Notes: generated by a model from the letters alone, not told the origin. A DNA stretch of 64,000 nucleotides from Prorocentrum cordatum (GCA_963575745.1 CAUYUJ010007402.1:112535-176534); one strand, 5' to 3'. Positions 42,034-53,500 are shown, counted from the stretch's first letter. A program made the numbers and translations.

Positions 42034-43450
42034 TCATGTACACCCCCTCCCTCAGGCGACAGGCGGCCAACCAGGAACCAAGAGGCCCCCCCACCATCCA
42101 TATCAAAGAACAATACAACACGAGCTCAGCCTCCACATTTGGAGCATGCGCGGCCAACCCGATGCGCCCCCCCCCACCCCTGTCAAAACAACAAAACACA
42201 ATACACTTTGGGGCAAAGTCTTGAGTCATGATCGTGAGGCCCGCGAGCTCTTTGTATTGTGTTTGACAAGGACGGCGGGAGTGTATGCCTGCTGTGCGCA
42301 AGGCTACCATCCCTAACAACAAACGGAACAAAACGCACCTCGCAACCGAATTTACATCGTGCGCGGACACCCTGCGATCATTGTCAAAGGGTTGTTGGCA
42401 GAGACGGCGGGGGTGGTGGCGTATGGCCTGGTGTGTGCAGGCCCACCAAACACAATGATGGGCATTGCTGTTCGACAAGGATGGTGGGGCCGACACGTTG
42501 CCTGGTGAATGCTGTCACGTGCGCAGGCGCACCTCGGGACCCAGGGGTGCCTGGCACGCGTGGCGCGCCTGGCACGCGTGGCGCACCTCGCCCCAGCGCC
42601 GCGCACATTTGGTCGGTTTGGTTCCCAGTAGCTGCCCATCCAAGGACGACCGCCGAACATGCTGAGGCTCGGGTGTCACTTTTGTGTACGGAGGGCGGGA
42701 AATAGTGAAATGGACGGCTTGGTATCTAAAACTTTGATCATTGTTACTTATTAGTATACACCCCTCCCCCCACCCGGCCGGCGTCCAACCAGGAAACATG
42801 CCGACACCATGAAGGCCCGCCCCCCACCATCCCTAGCAAAAAACAATACAAACTGCACTCTGCCTCTGCATACGTGGAACATGCGCGGCCAACCCGGTGC
42901 GGTCCACCCCCATCCCTGTCAAAAACCAATGCAAAGTACACGTTGGGGAAAAGTATTGAGTCATGTTCGTGAGGCCCGCGAACACTGCGTATTGATTTTG
43001 ATAAGGACGGCGGAGGTGCCAGCATATTCCCTGCCGTGCGCAGAGCGACCATCCCTGACAAAAACAATACAACATGCACCTCGCGGCTAAAGCTGGACCA
43101 TGCGCGGCCATCCCGCGATCACTGTGACATGGTTTTTTGACAGGGACGGCGGGGGTGGTGGCGTGTGCCCTGCTGTGCGCAGGCCCACCAGATACAATGA
43201 CGGGCATTGGCTTTCCACAAGGATGGCGGGGGCCGACATGGTTCCCGATGTGTGCTGTCACGTACGCAGGCGCACATGTCGCACCCTGCACGTGCCCCGA
43301 CCATGGCGCACATGGCGCGGCTGGAGTATGCGGCACACCTGGCGCACTCGGAGCACGGGGCGCATCTGCCGCACCAGGCGTGCCTGGCACGCTCGGGCCC
43401 CACGGGTGCCTGGCGCGCGTTGCGCGCCTGGCACGCGCCTGGCCCCCCAT
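42034..43450. repeat. Two-copy ~720-bp tandem duplication
   Basis: Copy 1 (42034-42752) and copy 2 (42753-43450) share, in order: TACACCCC, a CCAACCAGGAA box, ACAATACAA, CATGCGCGGCCAACCCG, a TTGAGTCATG box, CGTGAGGCCCGCGA, GACGGCGGGGGTGGTGGCGT, GCAGGCCCACCA and CAATGANGGGCATTG. Inside each copy, CATCCCTGTCAAAA-type blocks are followed by their inverted form (TTTTGATAAGGACGGCGG type). Downstream ends carry 15-bp TGGCACGCGTGGCGC-type units (42545-42590, 43315-43440). Confidence 0.85.
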
Positions 43451-43479
43451 CCAACTTATGGTGGTGGTGGTGGAAAACA

Positions 43480-44300
43480 AGCCCATCAAGGAAGCAGGCA
43501 AGAGCAGGGGGGGCAGCACGAGGCAGCCGTCCGATGCCTTCATTGTCAATACGAAATCCCTGGAAGTCCCGAATCTTTCCCCAGGGCCAGTTTTACTCCC
43601 CGAGCTGTTCTTTAACAGTCCAGGGGTCCGGCGAGTGCACCCAGCAGCCGAAAAACGACCTCAAAACCTCCCGCTGCTGTTTTCTTCAAACTGCGAGCAC
43701 GTTTGGGAAGGAAAAGGAGGCCCGCCTTTGTCTTATTCGCGATAACGACCGCGACCGGCCCCGCACCCCCTTCCCCCCCCCCCGGGTCACGTCACGATTC
43801 GCGCTGGCGCATTTAAGAAATTAGCCATCCCCGAACAAACCCAGACGGCGCCGGCCGCGAACCGTTGCTCGACCGGCCCCCTCACCCCTTGATTTCCTCC
43901 TTCCCGGAGACGCCCAGCATCGCAAGTGGATTCAAACAAAAAACGTATCCAGTGTACGCGTTTGTCTTGAAGCAAACAGAGAAAGTCGGCATGCTTTCAA
44001 CACGCGGTCCCTGGAAGTCCCGACCCTTTCCTTGGGGCCCAAATTTCTCCTTGAGTCGATTTTGATGGTCCCCGGGCCCAGCAAGGGCCGCGAAAGGCCG
44101 AAAGGAACAAAAAATGTCCTGGTTTTTCGCGACTCAAACATGCGTTGGCATCGCCAGGTGGAATTGCAAAAAGGTTCACAGGAACTTGCGGGCCCTGGCG
44201 CCAGACAGACGCACGCAGACCGGCGCGTTGCGGCACGGAGCGCCTGAGCTGAAGCGGGCGCAGGCAGATCCCGCTCTGCGAGCCGACACGGCCGCGCCGA
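43480..44300. other. Gene-free stretch with repeats F and I
   Basis: CCCTGGAAGTCCCGA occurs at 43558 and 44007. Repeat I copy 2 is at 43745-43870 and repeat F copy 3 at 44045-44105. No protein-like frame. Confidence 0.5.
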
Positions 44301-44514
44301 GTTCCTCCTCCTCCTCCTCCTCCTCCTCCTCCTCCTCCTCCTCCTCCTCCTATTATTTTCCTGCTTAGATTAACCCCAAGAAGCATTTAAGAACCCCCCC
44401 CCCCCTTCCGGCAAATCGATAACCCTTCCGCACCCTGGAAGCGCTACCTGGCACCAGGAACCCTCCTCCTCCTCCTCCTCCTCCTCCTCCTCCTCCTCCT
44501 CCTCCTCCTCCTCC
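44301..44514. repeat. Two (CTC)n tracts
   Basis: CTC runs at 44301-44351 and 44461-44514. Confidence 0.95.
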
Positions 44515-44636
44515 GCGAATTTGTTGTGTGTCCGGGTGCTAAACCTATCGTGCGGTTATTTCGGCCCCTCGGAATATCGAATAAAAATGCGGTGCTAAGA
44601 TATCGCCGGGGGGGTTCTTAAATGCTTCCGGGGGTT
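44372..44636. repeat. 29-bp inverted repeat pair around a CTC tract
   Basis: Left arm 44372-44400 (core AGAAGCATTTAAGAACCCCC) and right arm 44608-44636 (core GGGGTTCTTAAATGCTTC) pair almost throughout. About 207 bp, including the second CTC tract, lies between. Confidence 0.85.
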
Positions 44637-44754
44637 ATCATTACTATTTTTCTTTTTAGTATGTTTATTATGCTTATGTTTTTTATGCTGATTATTATTA
44701 TTAATATCATTATTAGTATCCTCTCCTCCTCCTCTTCCTCCTCCTCCTCATCAT

Positions 44755-44998
44755 CATCCCCGTGCGGCCCGAGGAGGCCACAGGGCTCGAGGGGGCCGCA
44801 AGGCTCGAGAGGGGCCGCGCGGCTCGAGGGGGCCGCACGGCTCGAGGAGGCCGCGCGGCTCGAGGGGGACGCAGGGTTCCAGGTGGCCGCACGGCTCGAG
44901 GGGGCCGCGCGGCTCGAGGAAGCCGCGCGGCTCGAAGAAGCCGCACGGCTCGAGGAGGCCACAAGGCTGGAGGGGGCCGCGCGGCTCGAAGAGGGGCA
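44755..44998. repeat. 18-bp (six-codon) tandem array
   Basis: About thirteen units of GGCCGCGCGGCTCGAGGG, nearly all 18 bp. The plus-strand translation repeats EAARLE and the frame then continues into an Asp-rich GAT tract (45040-45110) and beyond to 45617 (331 codons). The array makes the frame long; I do not take the ORF as proven. Confidence 0.85.
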
Positions 44999-45219
44999 TG
45001 GGGACGACGACATTGCCTGGCTTGAGCCAAATCCTACGGATGAGGATGGCGACGGTGATGATGATGAAGATGATGTTGATGATGATGAGGATGAGGATGG
45101 TGATGATGGTGGAGATAAGATTGGTTGTATCTCGATAAAACAGGACGGTCACCAGCATCACCATCGACATCAGCATAAACCCGCCATACAGACAGCCAGT
45201 TCGTACCCTTCAGGTCTTG

Positions 45220-45312
45220 ATTTTCAGGAAGAGCGAGTACATGGTGACCTGCACCGCGAAGCTGCAGGCTGCCTTGCCCGAGGCAGACATGTAGCTGACT
45301 TTGAACTCCGAT
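45220..45312 (-). CDS. Short exon candidate, unknown
   Basis: The minus strand reads EESEFKVSYMSASGKAACSF and AVQVTMYSLFLKIKT, then a stop. Composition is protein-like with a hydrophobic end, but it is only about 30 codons with no family match. Confidence 0.2.
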
Positions 45313-45772
45313 TCTTCTCCACGCCGAGCGCAGGCGCGACCCTGGCCGCGTCAACTGGGGCGCTTCAGGCCGGGATGCAACCAGCGGTGCTTGCGTTGGC
45401 CAAATTGTTGCACGGTGGCTCAGGCGCGCACCGATCCACGCCGAAGGCCCTGCAGGGGGGGGGGACATGGGCGCCGAGACAGATTGCGCGCCAGCGATTT
45501 CGAGCTACGTTCAGCCGCGCCTCCCCCGATACACTGGAGAACGTTGTTTTTCCCGAGTGGAAATCGCATTGCCCATTCGGCCACAGGAGAAACCGACGCC
45601 GCGCACGTAGCAGCTAGTGTCCAACACCTTCGCGACCCCCACGCTGCCAATTATCGGCCCTGCGGTGGCGCGGCCAACGAAACCCATGGAGAGCTAGCTA
45701 CCAACGGGCGCGGACGACAAGTGCACGCGCTTGCCCTCGCCCGTCCTGTCATCGGAGAGCGCGTCGAAATCT

Positions 45773-47450
45773 TCATCTGAGCCATGGCCTCCAGACAGAG
45801 TCATGGACCGCGCCCTCGACTCGAGGAAGCGGGCGGCCTGCCGCAACTAGAACAGCGGGGCCCCGAGGTCGGGCATCACAAGCGCCCTGACTGAAATCGC
45901 GGTCGAAAACTTCGAGGGCAGCAGCGGCCTTCTTGCCCTTGTCGGGTTTCTCCCCCGCCGCCTGGGCCGACGCGCCAGCGCCGCTGTCGCCCCGCTGGAC
46001 CTGCGTCGGGGGCCTCTCCCCATCGGGCAGCGGCGTTGCAGAAGCAGACGGCCTCAAGCCTCTCGTGAACTGAAACAAGAGGTGGCCCGCCTCCATCACG
46101 CAGCCATTACCAGTCGACGTGAGGCCTCCGACCTGGTCGAGCTTGCCATCGCTGCAGGAAGTGATGATGGCCGCCCGCGCCTGGCTGTACTTCTCCTGCA
46201 TGACGCGCAGGTCAATGGCGCCGAGGGTCGTCTCATTGGCGCCGAGCCACCCCTTGAGCGTCTTGACAGGCGACGTCCAATCAGTGGCGGTGTACCGTTC
46301 AGACCCAGACGCCAACTGGCCCACCATCTCGAGCACGAACGATGCCACCATGTGAACGATCGTTGACAAGACGACTTGGTTCTCGATGATGCCCGCGCCG
46401 AACTTCTCGAATCTCGCCTGACTCTCCTTCGCCACGTTGCCCGCGACGGCCAGGAAGGTGACCCGCGACTCTCCCCACATGCCACGCGCGTGTTTCGTGG
46501 CGGTCAAGGAGCTGGGGCGCGGTAGGCTGTCTCCCCTTGGCCTGGTAGTTCTGGTCGCGGCCGCGCAGCTTGATGTACATTTGCGAGAACGCTGGGGAAG
46601 CAGCCTCGATGCCAACCAGCTCGATCTTGTCCGAGATCTCCTCGGCGCAGTCGACGAGCTCAAAGACCCGCGCCTGCTTCTGCTTGAGGATGTTCACGTA
46701 GGTGCCGATAGTCTCCAGCCTCGTCAGCGCGCCCTTCTTGGCCTCGTCAGTTTTGGCATCGCCTCTGGCCAAGGACTCCGCCATGGCCATGGCAGTCAGG
46801 CCAACGTCCAGCGCAGGCGCGCCGCCGCCGGCACTGCTGCCCGAGGCCGCCTCGCCGCCGCTCGAGTGGAGCGCCTGAAGGCTTGCCAAGTGAGCGTCGA
46901 CGGCGCGCTCGCGGAGCGCCTGCCGCGGCGCGGAGAACTGGTTGCACTCGGCGCTGGCGTCGTCGCCGCCGTCGCCAAGCCAGGGGAGCTCGGTCGGTTT
47001 GTAGAACGCGCACTCCCAGACGCGCATGGCGCAATCAATCAACGCGTCCCCCTTCGCGCCCGACACTTTGACGCCGTCCAGCGGCTCGAAGATCACCGAG
47101 ACAAGGTCGTCGAATACGGTGGGATCGCGCTCGGCCCCATCCCCTTCAATCGCAATCGCGGGCGCGCCGCGCCTGGTCATCTCGAGCATCTGCGCCGTGC
47201 TCGCCGCGCGCGACACCCCCCTCCGCTCGCCCGCGGGAGGGGCGGCATCTGGCGACGGCGAGGGCGCTGGCGCCTGCGACTGCGACATCCTGCGGGCCGC
47301 GCTCTTCGCGATGATCGCGCCGTCGACCTTCTCGTCAACCATCTCGATCAAGTCCTTGCGAACAGCGTCGACGTGAAAGTCGGCGCGGGAAGACGGGCCA
47401 CGCCCGTCGGGGATGCGCGGGCATATGAACTGCGCGGCGCCCCTCAGCAT
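45773..47450 (-). pseudogene. Unknown ~560-residue protein, one frameshift
   Basis: Two long minus-strand frames make one protein-like sequence: 47450 to about 46540, then, after a one-base frame change near 46537, about 46530 to 45773. The first part has a Ser/Ala/Pro linker, TVFDDLVSVIFEPLDGVKVS, CAMRVWECAFYKPTELPWLG, and a helix GTYVNILKQKQARVFELVDC. The second has RVTFLAVAGNVAKESQARFE, QVVLSTIVHMVASFVLEMVG, a Trp-containing TDWTSPVKTLKGWLGANETT and SNxGNGCVMEAGHLLFQF-like sequence, then a Lys/Ala tail. The Ala/Gly/Ser-rich segment (about 46900-46800) looks like a linker. I recognise no domain. Composition is unlike shadow ORFs, so this is a real but possibly broken gene or element protein. 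Confidence 0.5.
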
Positions 47451-47556
47451 GATCTGCAGGGCACGCGTCGAGTGCGCGCCTTCAGGGGCGAGGGGGGGGG
47501 TGGGGGCGAATAGGGGCGCCGCCGCGGGGGTCTGTCAGGGGGCGTTGCGAGGGTGA

Positions 47557-48419
47557 TTAAACCTCGGAACCGTCGAACTGCAGCCGAAACTGAAACTGCC
47601 GATAAACCGTCGCGCTGCCGACCTGCATCGCCCCCCCCCCCCCGCCCCGCCCACACCTGGCACTTGTAGATAGCGTCGCAGAGGCACCGCAAGTTCCCCA
47701 GCACCACGGGAATCGGCACGAGGTTGATCAGGTAGTCGCAGATCTTGTCCGCTATCTCCCTGGAGCTGTTGTAGATCCCCATCGCCCCCATGGCCCCGCG
47801 CGCCCCGTCGGCGGCCTGGCGCGCGCTGAACTGCGGAAAGATGTGGCTGAAGTCGGACTCGACGTGCGCTCGCGGAACTTTCAGTACGTCGCGTGGCCCT
47901 TCGTCGGGCGCGAGGTCGCCTTGATCTGGTGGGTCGCTCTGCAACTGGGGGCGCGCGCAGAAGACGCCGCGAATCGCGAGCACGCCGAGCCCCCCGGCGG
48001 GCGAGGGTGGATGCCCAACAGGCGAGGGAGTTGAGTTGGGGGGGGGGGACCAGACGACCTGGCGGCCTGGACTGGCACGCGCTCGAGTTCGCAACGCCAT
48101 CGGCACGCGCCCCACCCAGGCCCCCCCGACGGTGGCTCGTCCAAAACCTCGACGATGTTCACGGCGCCCCCGTCGTGACAGGAGATACTGACCCACTTCC
48201 TGAACTTCTGAATGTCGCCAGGAGCCTCCGCGTAGAACGCGATGACGTCCGACGGGCATCAGCCGCCGTCTTGACAACCCATGGTTTGTCCTTGTTCTTG
48301 CGCCCCGCCATGATCATGGCGCTAGTCAAAGTGCCGCCTGCGATCATGTGGAGCTTCGCGTCCCCCGCGACTCTCCGGCCTTGCGGGCGGCCTCGGGTCT
48401 CGCCGTCTAAAGTATACAC
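47557..48419 (-). CDS. Unknown protein exons upstream of the 45.8-47.4 kb gene
   Basis: Protein-like minus-strand segments, in order: AKLHMIAGGTLTSAMIMAGR with KNKDKPWVVKTAADAR (about 48360-48265); DVIAFYAEAPGDIQKFRKWV with SISCHDGGAVNIVEVLDE (about 48250-48130, next frame); SDFSHIFPQFSARQAADGAR with MGIYNSSREIADKICDYLIN and LVPIPVVLGNLRCLCDAIYK (about 47860-47655). A last piece, QVGSATVYRQFQFRLQFDGS, is closed by TAA (47557-47559). The frame changes may be introns or indels. No family recognised. Same strand and 100 bp upstream of the next gene piece, so perhaps the same element. Confidence 0.4.
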
Positions 48420-48479
48420 ATATGTGTGTAAAAGAACTTATATGAGTATGGGCCTTTCTTGCCATATATCGGTCTAAGT

Positions 48480-48502
48480 ATATATATATATATATATAGA
48501 GA
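48480..48502. repeat. (TA)n microsatellite
   Basis: A short TA run inside an AT-rich stretch (48410-48620). Confidence 0.9.
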
Positions 48503-48796
48503 GAGAGATGTCTATATATCCAATACTCTATCTGACTAGACTCATGCATATGTACACATACATACACGCTTAGATATCGAATTGGGCCAGTGAGCTTAAG
48601 AACGTTGATCTTCATATAGGTTAGCGAAGGGGCCAGGGGTGGGCATGTCTTGACAGCTGGTCCGCCTTAGCTCGGTGATTTCGGAATTGGTCGCTGCGTC
48701 TGCCGCAACAATCAGAATTGCCGCGCCAGGGCGGCGCGGGTCGGATACCGTTCCAGGCGCCCAGGTCTTTGCATCTAAGCATCTCCCAATGTATAC

Positions 48797-48797
48797 A

Positions 48798-48852
<55 letters not shown>
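48797..48852. repeat. (TA)n microsatellite, ~55 bp
   Basis: A near-perfect TA run ending TACATACACATA. Confidence 0.95.
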
Positions 48853-48855
<3 letters not shown>

Positions 48856-48870
48856 CACATAATTATCCAT

Positions 48871-49300
48871 CTATCCTCGACGAGACGGGGCGAAGACGGG
48901 GGATTCGCCAACTCGACCTTGCACGCCGTTGAAGCGATTCCCGGCCCCAATGCCGCCCGGCAACTTCTTCCAGATCATCGCGTCGGCGATGAGCGCCGTG
49001 ATCTGCGCCACATCCCGCTGGAGCGCGCAACTTGCCCAACGCGCCGCCCTCCCCCGCGCCTCGCCCAGCGAGGCCCCGGCCCCGCCGAAAACCAAACCGC
49101 GCCATCCTGCCTAGCCCGGAGATGGTTTTCGGAATGGCTTTTCCGCGGGATTGGGCTTTCGGGGCGGGGCGAGGAGGCGGTTCTCCTGCGCCTGCGAGAG
49201 GGGCCGCCCAAAGTCCCTGCAGCGCGCGAGGTTGGGACAAGACATGATGCCATGATTCTCGGCGACGCCCCGCCCGAAACGACGGGTCGGGTCTCCGACC
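48871..49300 (-). CDS. Exon candidates, unknown
   Basis: The minus strand at about 49280-49120 reads GVAENHGIMSCPNLARCRDF and GRPLSQAQENRLLAPPRKPN. At about 49060-48880, in another frame, it reads RAARWASCALQRDVAQITAL and IADAMIWKKLPGGIGAGNRF before a stop. Both look like real protein, with a one-base frame change between them. No family recognised. They may be the 5' part of the 45.8-48.4 kb gene. Confidence 0.35.
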
Positions 49301-49599
49301 GCAGCGGCCGCGACGACCTCGCCCACGGCCGCGAAAGCTCGAGGAGGAAGCCCTCGGGCTGAGACCGCCCAGCGCGCGCGAATAAAAAACGCCGAGCTCG
49401 GGCAGGGGCGGCGAAGTAGACGCGAAGGGAGGGAGAGGGCGGGCGAGCAAGAATCGGAGGAGGATGAGGGAGGGGGGGCGGGAGTTGGCGGGGAGCGGGG
49501 ACTGAAACCAGCCAGGGTAGGGCACGTGCATGGTCTCGGTTGAGGCGAGAGCACCGAGCTCGACAGGCGCCGCGCCCTCGGGGTTGACTGCGCACGCAT

Positions 49600-50110
49600 G
49601 TCGATGTGACGCGCGCGCTTCAGGTAGAGAAGGGGCGCGCGCTAGCGCTCGCGACGTCAATGGATTAGCATGCCATTCAAATATACAATTCATGGGAATA
49701 TCTCGGGCACCATCCCAATGTAAAGACATGTCATCGTACATTTTTGGGTGTATATATAAATATACATGTTCTCGGAATATAGCAACATTCTCTGAACAAC
49801 CCGTCCACGTATAGGGAACATTCCTTAACTTCCAACAGCGTGCAAGGACATCTCCTAAAACGCATCAGCATATAAAAGAAATTCATTACAATCACCAGCA
49901 TATATATATATATATATATATATTAACCCAATTCCCTAAAAATCCAACTGCCCGCAAGGAAACGCGGTTAAACTCATAACGCGTTTGCTCTCAAACTACA
50001 TCCTGACAGCCGTCAATACCCAGGCTCGCTCATGCAAATTTGGCATCCATATTGGCGACGAAACGTTTGGCGCCGAGCACCCTGACGCCACCAACATCAT
50101 CGTGATGTGC
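49600..50110. other. AT-rich stretch, no gene seen
   Basis: AT-rich sequence with a short TA run (49901-49922) and no protein-like frame. Confidence 0.5.
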
Positions 50111-50127
50111 TGAACCAATGATAACCG

Positions 50128-50445
50128 TGCTGGCCTGCCATGCTGGTCTGTCGTGCTGGTCTGTCGCGCTGCTGTGGTATGGTATGCTTCTGGTCTGCAG
50201 TGCTGGTCTGTCGTGTTGGTCTGCCATGCTGGTATGCCGTGCTGGTCTGCCGTGCCGGCCTGCAGTGTCCCGTGGTTTGCCGTGCTGGTCGGCCGAGCTG
50301 GTCTGCCATGCTGCTATGGGCTGTTCTGCTCCTGTGGTCTGCCGTGCTGGTCTACCGTGCAACTCTGTCGTGCTGCTGGTCTGCTACGTTCCCGTGGTAT
50401 GCCATGCTGGTCTGTCGTGCTGGTCGGCCATGCTGGTCTGGATAT
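50128..50445. repeat. 13-bp tandem array
   Basis: About 22 imperfect units of GCTGGTCTGCCGT. On the minus strand it reads DQHGRPARQTSMA-type repeats. Confidence 0.85.
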
Positions 50446-51049
50446 GACCATATAACTGCACATGCACTCGCCCCGATGCGTGCGACGAGGGAGCGGGCGC
50501 GCACCCGAAAGCGCGCGCTGCTCCGCCCCCCTCTCCCCATGCCAGAAGCACACCCGAGGGCGAACCTGCCTCGCCCCCCACCCCCGCCGCCTCTGCCCCG
50601 GCACATTGGACGCGTAACTGATCCAATCAGACGCCCTGTATGTGTCACGTGTTTCACGATAGTCCAGCAGTCCACAGTCGCGACTCGACGATGAGCGCGT
50701 CGGCCGCGATCCGTCTCCAACAGGCACGCAGGCGGCAAACAACAAGCAAGCGCACATGGTCGCGATGAGGCTCTGGGATAGCACGGGAGAACATGGCACT
50801 CGATAAACTGATAGCCATGCATGCACTACCCCCACGCAGCCCCTGGAGCGGAGCGCCGAGCCCATCTCGCGCATGATCACGCAGCGACAGGATTACAGAC
50901 GGCTGCGCAGACGGCGCAGCGAACCCCAGCAGACTGAAACTGCACTGGTACCTTAAATCTGCACTGAGACTTGCTTCCATCTGGGTTCGGCGCAACAGCC
51001 CCAGAGGCAAAGTCCTCTCACTGATTTGCCGATGGGCGCCAAGTTCTAC

Positions 51050-51870
51050 AAGCACACGGGGTGAAATGAGAGCAAGCATATCGCGCGCGCGAAGACACCC
51101 GCGCCCATTTCACCGCATTTAAAACGCGGCGACCGCGGGGCCCTCAGGGGCCCCGCCTTGTCGAGCATAGTCTCAAACATATGTTTCAGGCAGACGACGT
51201 CGCCATCAAGAGGCGCCCTTAAATCCTTTGGCTTTGGGACGGCCGCGCCCGCGTCGGGGCAGATGATTGACATATTCGGCCACTTAGCAATCTTCTCGCA
51301 AGGGTAAGCGGCGTTCACAGAATATTTCAAGGTGTCCTTAGGAGGCCCAGATGTTTCTGCAAACATCAGTTGGGCCTCCAAATATGCCCCCCCCCTGGGC
51401 CCAGCGCGCGCTGCCGCGCGCAGCGCGCGCAGTCAGCGTGCGAGCCCCGATCGCGGAACATGCTAGGGGATATTGCTTTATCGGTTGGCATGCTACCCCG
51501 CTTGATACAGGGGCCGTGCAAAACCCTTAGGTTTGCAAAACAATCAGCAACGATATCCTCCGCCCTGACCTGGGGCGCCCCGCTGGGGGCAGCCGGATCG
51601 GCAGCTGCGCCGCCCGACGGCGACGAAGACCCAGCGGCGCCTACAGGGGCCAAGGCCCAACACCTCTGAAAGACCCGATGCAACCGCTACATCCAATATA
51701 TCATATTGTGACAACACCCCGCCTATATTGACGACATGCCCCCCCGACCCAGAACTCCCCTCGATGTCTTTCACGCGGGCCAACTCAGCCTCAGGCTTCG
51801 CCCGGTTCGCCTTGGGGGTAGAGGCGATGCCCTTCTGAACGAGTTTATTTTTAAGCCCCCCTGCGGGGTC
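51050..51870 (-). CDS. Unknown protein, 3' segments
   Basis: Successive minus-strand frames read GGLKNKLVQKGIASTPKANR and HVVNIGGVLSQYDILDVAVA (51850-51680); VFQRCWALAPVGAAGSSSPS, then VRAEDIVADCFANLRVLHGP (51670-51500); MEAQLMFAETSGPPKDTLKY, CEKIAKWPNMSIICPDAGAA and DVVCLKHMFETMLDKAG (51381-51140). There are two frame changes, near 51675 and 51380. Sequence between about 52300 and 51880 is microsatellite and basic low-complexity. Unknown family. Same strand and style as the segments up to 54,900, so probably the same gene. Confidence 0.4.
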
Positions 51871-52124
51871 GCGCCCCGCCCCCCCCCCAAAAAAAACCCT
51901 GCGAACGGAAGCAGCCAAGGGGCCCCGAGACCGCCTGCATCTATGTTCCACGTGTGGATGCGCGCGCGCGCCGCTGCACGTGCATGCGCGCGCGCAGCCG
52001 TATATGCATATGCATGCGCATGCACGCAAAGTGTATAAGTGTATATGTATATCAAACGCGACGTCGACCTATTGCGCCTCGATGCCGATCCACCCCTCCG
52101 CGTCTGACCCCCCCCCCCCGCCAC

Positions 52125-52290
52125 CGCCCCCGCGCGCGCGCGCACGCGCACACGCACACACACACACACACGCGCACACAAGCACACGCACGCACACACG
52201 CGCACGCGCACGCACACGCACACACGCACACACGCACACACGCACACACACACACACACACCACCACCACCACCACCACCACCGTCACCA
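52125..52290. repeat. (CA)n and (CAC)n microsatellite
   Basis: CACACGCGCACG-type sequence, then a CAC run at 52260-52285. Confidence 0.95.
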
Positions 52291-52329
52291 CCACGCACAC
52301 GCCGTCTCGACGAAGTCTTCAGCATCGTC

Positions 52330-53500
52330 GTCGCCAAAGAAATCATCGACGTGAAAACCGCCTCCTCACCCTGCCCCATAGTGTCCAGATGGCGCTCAAG
52401 CCCTGCGTTTTCAATGGGAATGGCGGGGTCTGGCGGCGCTGCGATGGCTGTGGCTTCGGCTTCAGCTTTGGGCTCGGGCAGCGGTTTGGGCTTGGCCTTT
52501 CGCTCCTGCGCGGGAAGTGTCGCATCCATGATATGACTGGCGTGTCCGAGAGTTCTGCGGCATCGCCTTCGATCGCCAAAGCGCTGCCGACGCGCGAAAG
52601 CGGAAAGGCAACTGGCAAGAAACCGATCGCGCACGCCATGCACTTCGAGACGCCGTCCTCTGAACAATAGCGACGGAGAGCGACGGGCGACGCCGACGCC
52701 GCCAATCCTGGCGCCGCACTGCTACGCCCACCCCGACCTCGCCCCCGCCCTGAAACCAAAACCGCCGCCCAGCTAGCTGCCCCAGGGCCCCCCCCCAACG
52801 AATAGTCGCGCACCCGATGCCCCCCGAAACGCCGATTGAAAACGTGCGCTGACAACTCGGGCTTGAGAAGCTCCGCATACCGGACCACGTCGCCCGCCTC
52901 GAACTCAGAATCCGACTCATCCCTCAAGAAAACGGCAAAAGCCAGCATCTGCGTGCACTTATAGGTGCTGCACGCAATCCACGCGTCTTTCAGTCGGCCG
53001 TTGATCTTGAAAAGTACGGCGGCGCCGCCAGTCATCAGCGGCGGATGCCTCTTGCGCAGCCTGTGAAGGCGGAGCGACTGTGCACTAGCCCAGTCAAGTT
53101 CGGCCGACGACAGCGACGACGGGTCCGCGTCGACAGCTGGCCTTTCGAAGATAGCTGGCGGCGGCGGCGCCCGGCGGTTCTTCGCGCTCAGGACACCGTT
53201 GGCGCCCGCGGGATACTGCCGAGCATCATGCACTACATTGCCCAATCGCGGCTGCACGCCCGAATACTCATAATTCTTGGCGGCGCGGCTGCCAGCCCCA
53301 AGCGCCTCGATGATTTTCGCGCGCGCATCGGCCAGGGCCAAGCTGATCCCGCCGCTGCCGCGCTGGGCGGCAATCTTCGCTGGATTCGCGATGCTGGCTA
53401 TGTCCTGGCCATCGGCTGTCCAGTGCTCGGCAACAAAACGAAAGACGTTGAAACAACTTCGCCGGGCATCGGCCCCCGCTGTTCACGCAGCGCTGGGGCC
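52330..53500 (-). CDS. Unknown protein, central segments
   Basis: The longest protein-like frame of this region (53500 to about 52530). It reads FVAEHWTADGQDIASIANPA, ISLALADARAKIIEALGAGS, VSxEYSGVQPRLGNVV-like sequence, AELDWASAQSLRLHRLRKRH, AVLFKINGRLKDAWIACSTY, KCTQMLAFAVFLRDESDSEF and YAELLKPELSAHVFNRRFGG, with CSEDGVSKCMACAIGFLPVA at the end. A frame change near 52525 leads to DATLPAQERKAKPKPLPEPK and NAGLERHLDTMGQGEEAVFT. The balance of hydrophobic and charged residues over 300 codons makes chance unlikely. No domain recognised; the Cys-rich end could bind metal. Confidence 0.5.

Noticed and set aside
48797-48852. TA run as a promoter or origin
   Set aside because: A pure TA microsatellite with no neighbouring gene start; nothing beyond base composition supports a function.
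51960-52030. tRNA-like folding in ATGCGCATGC-rich sequence
   Set aside because: Only short alternating palindromes are present; no cloverleaf or conserved tRNA boxes.
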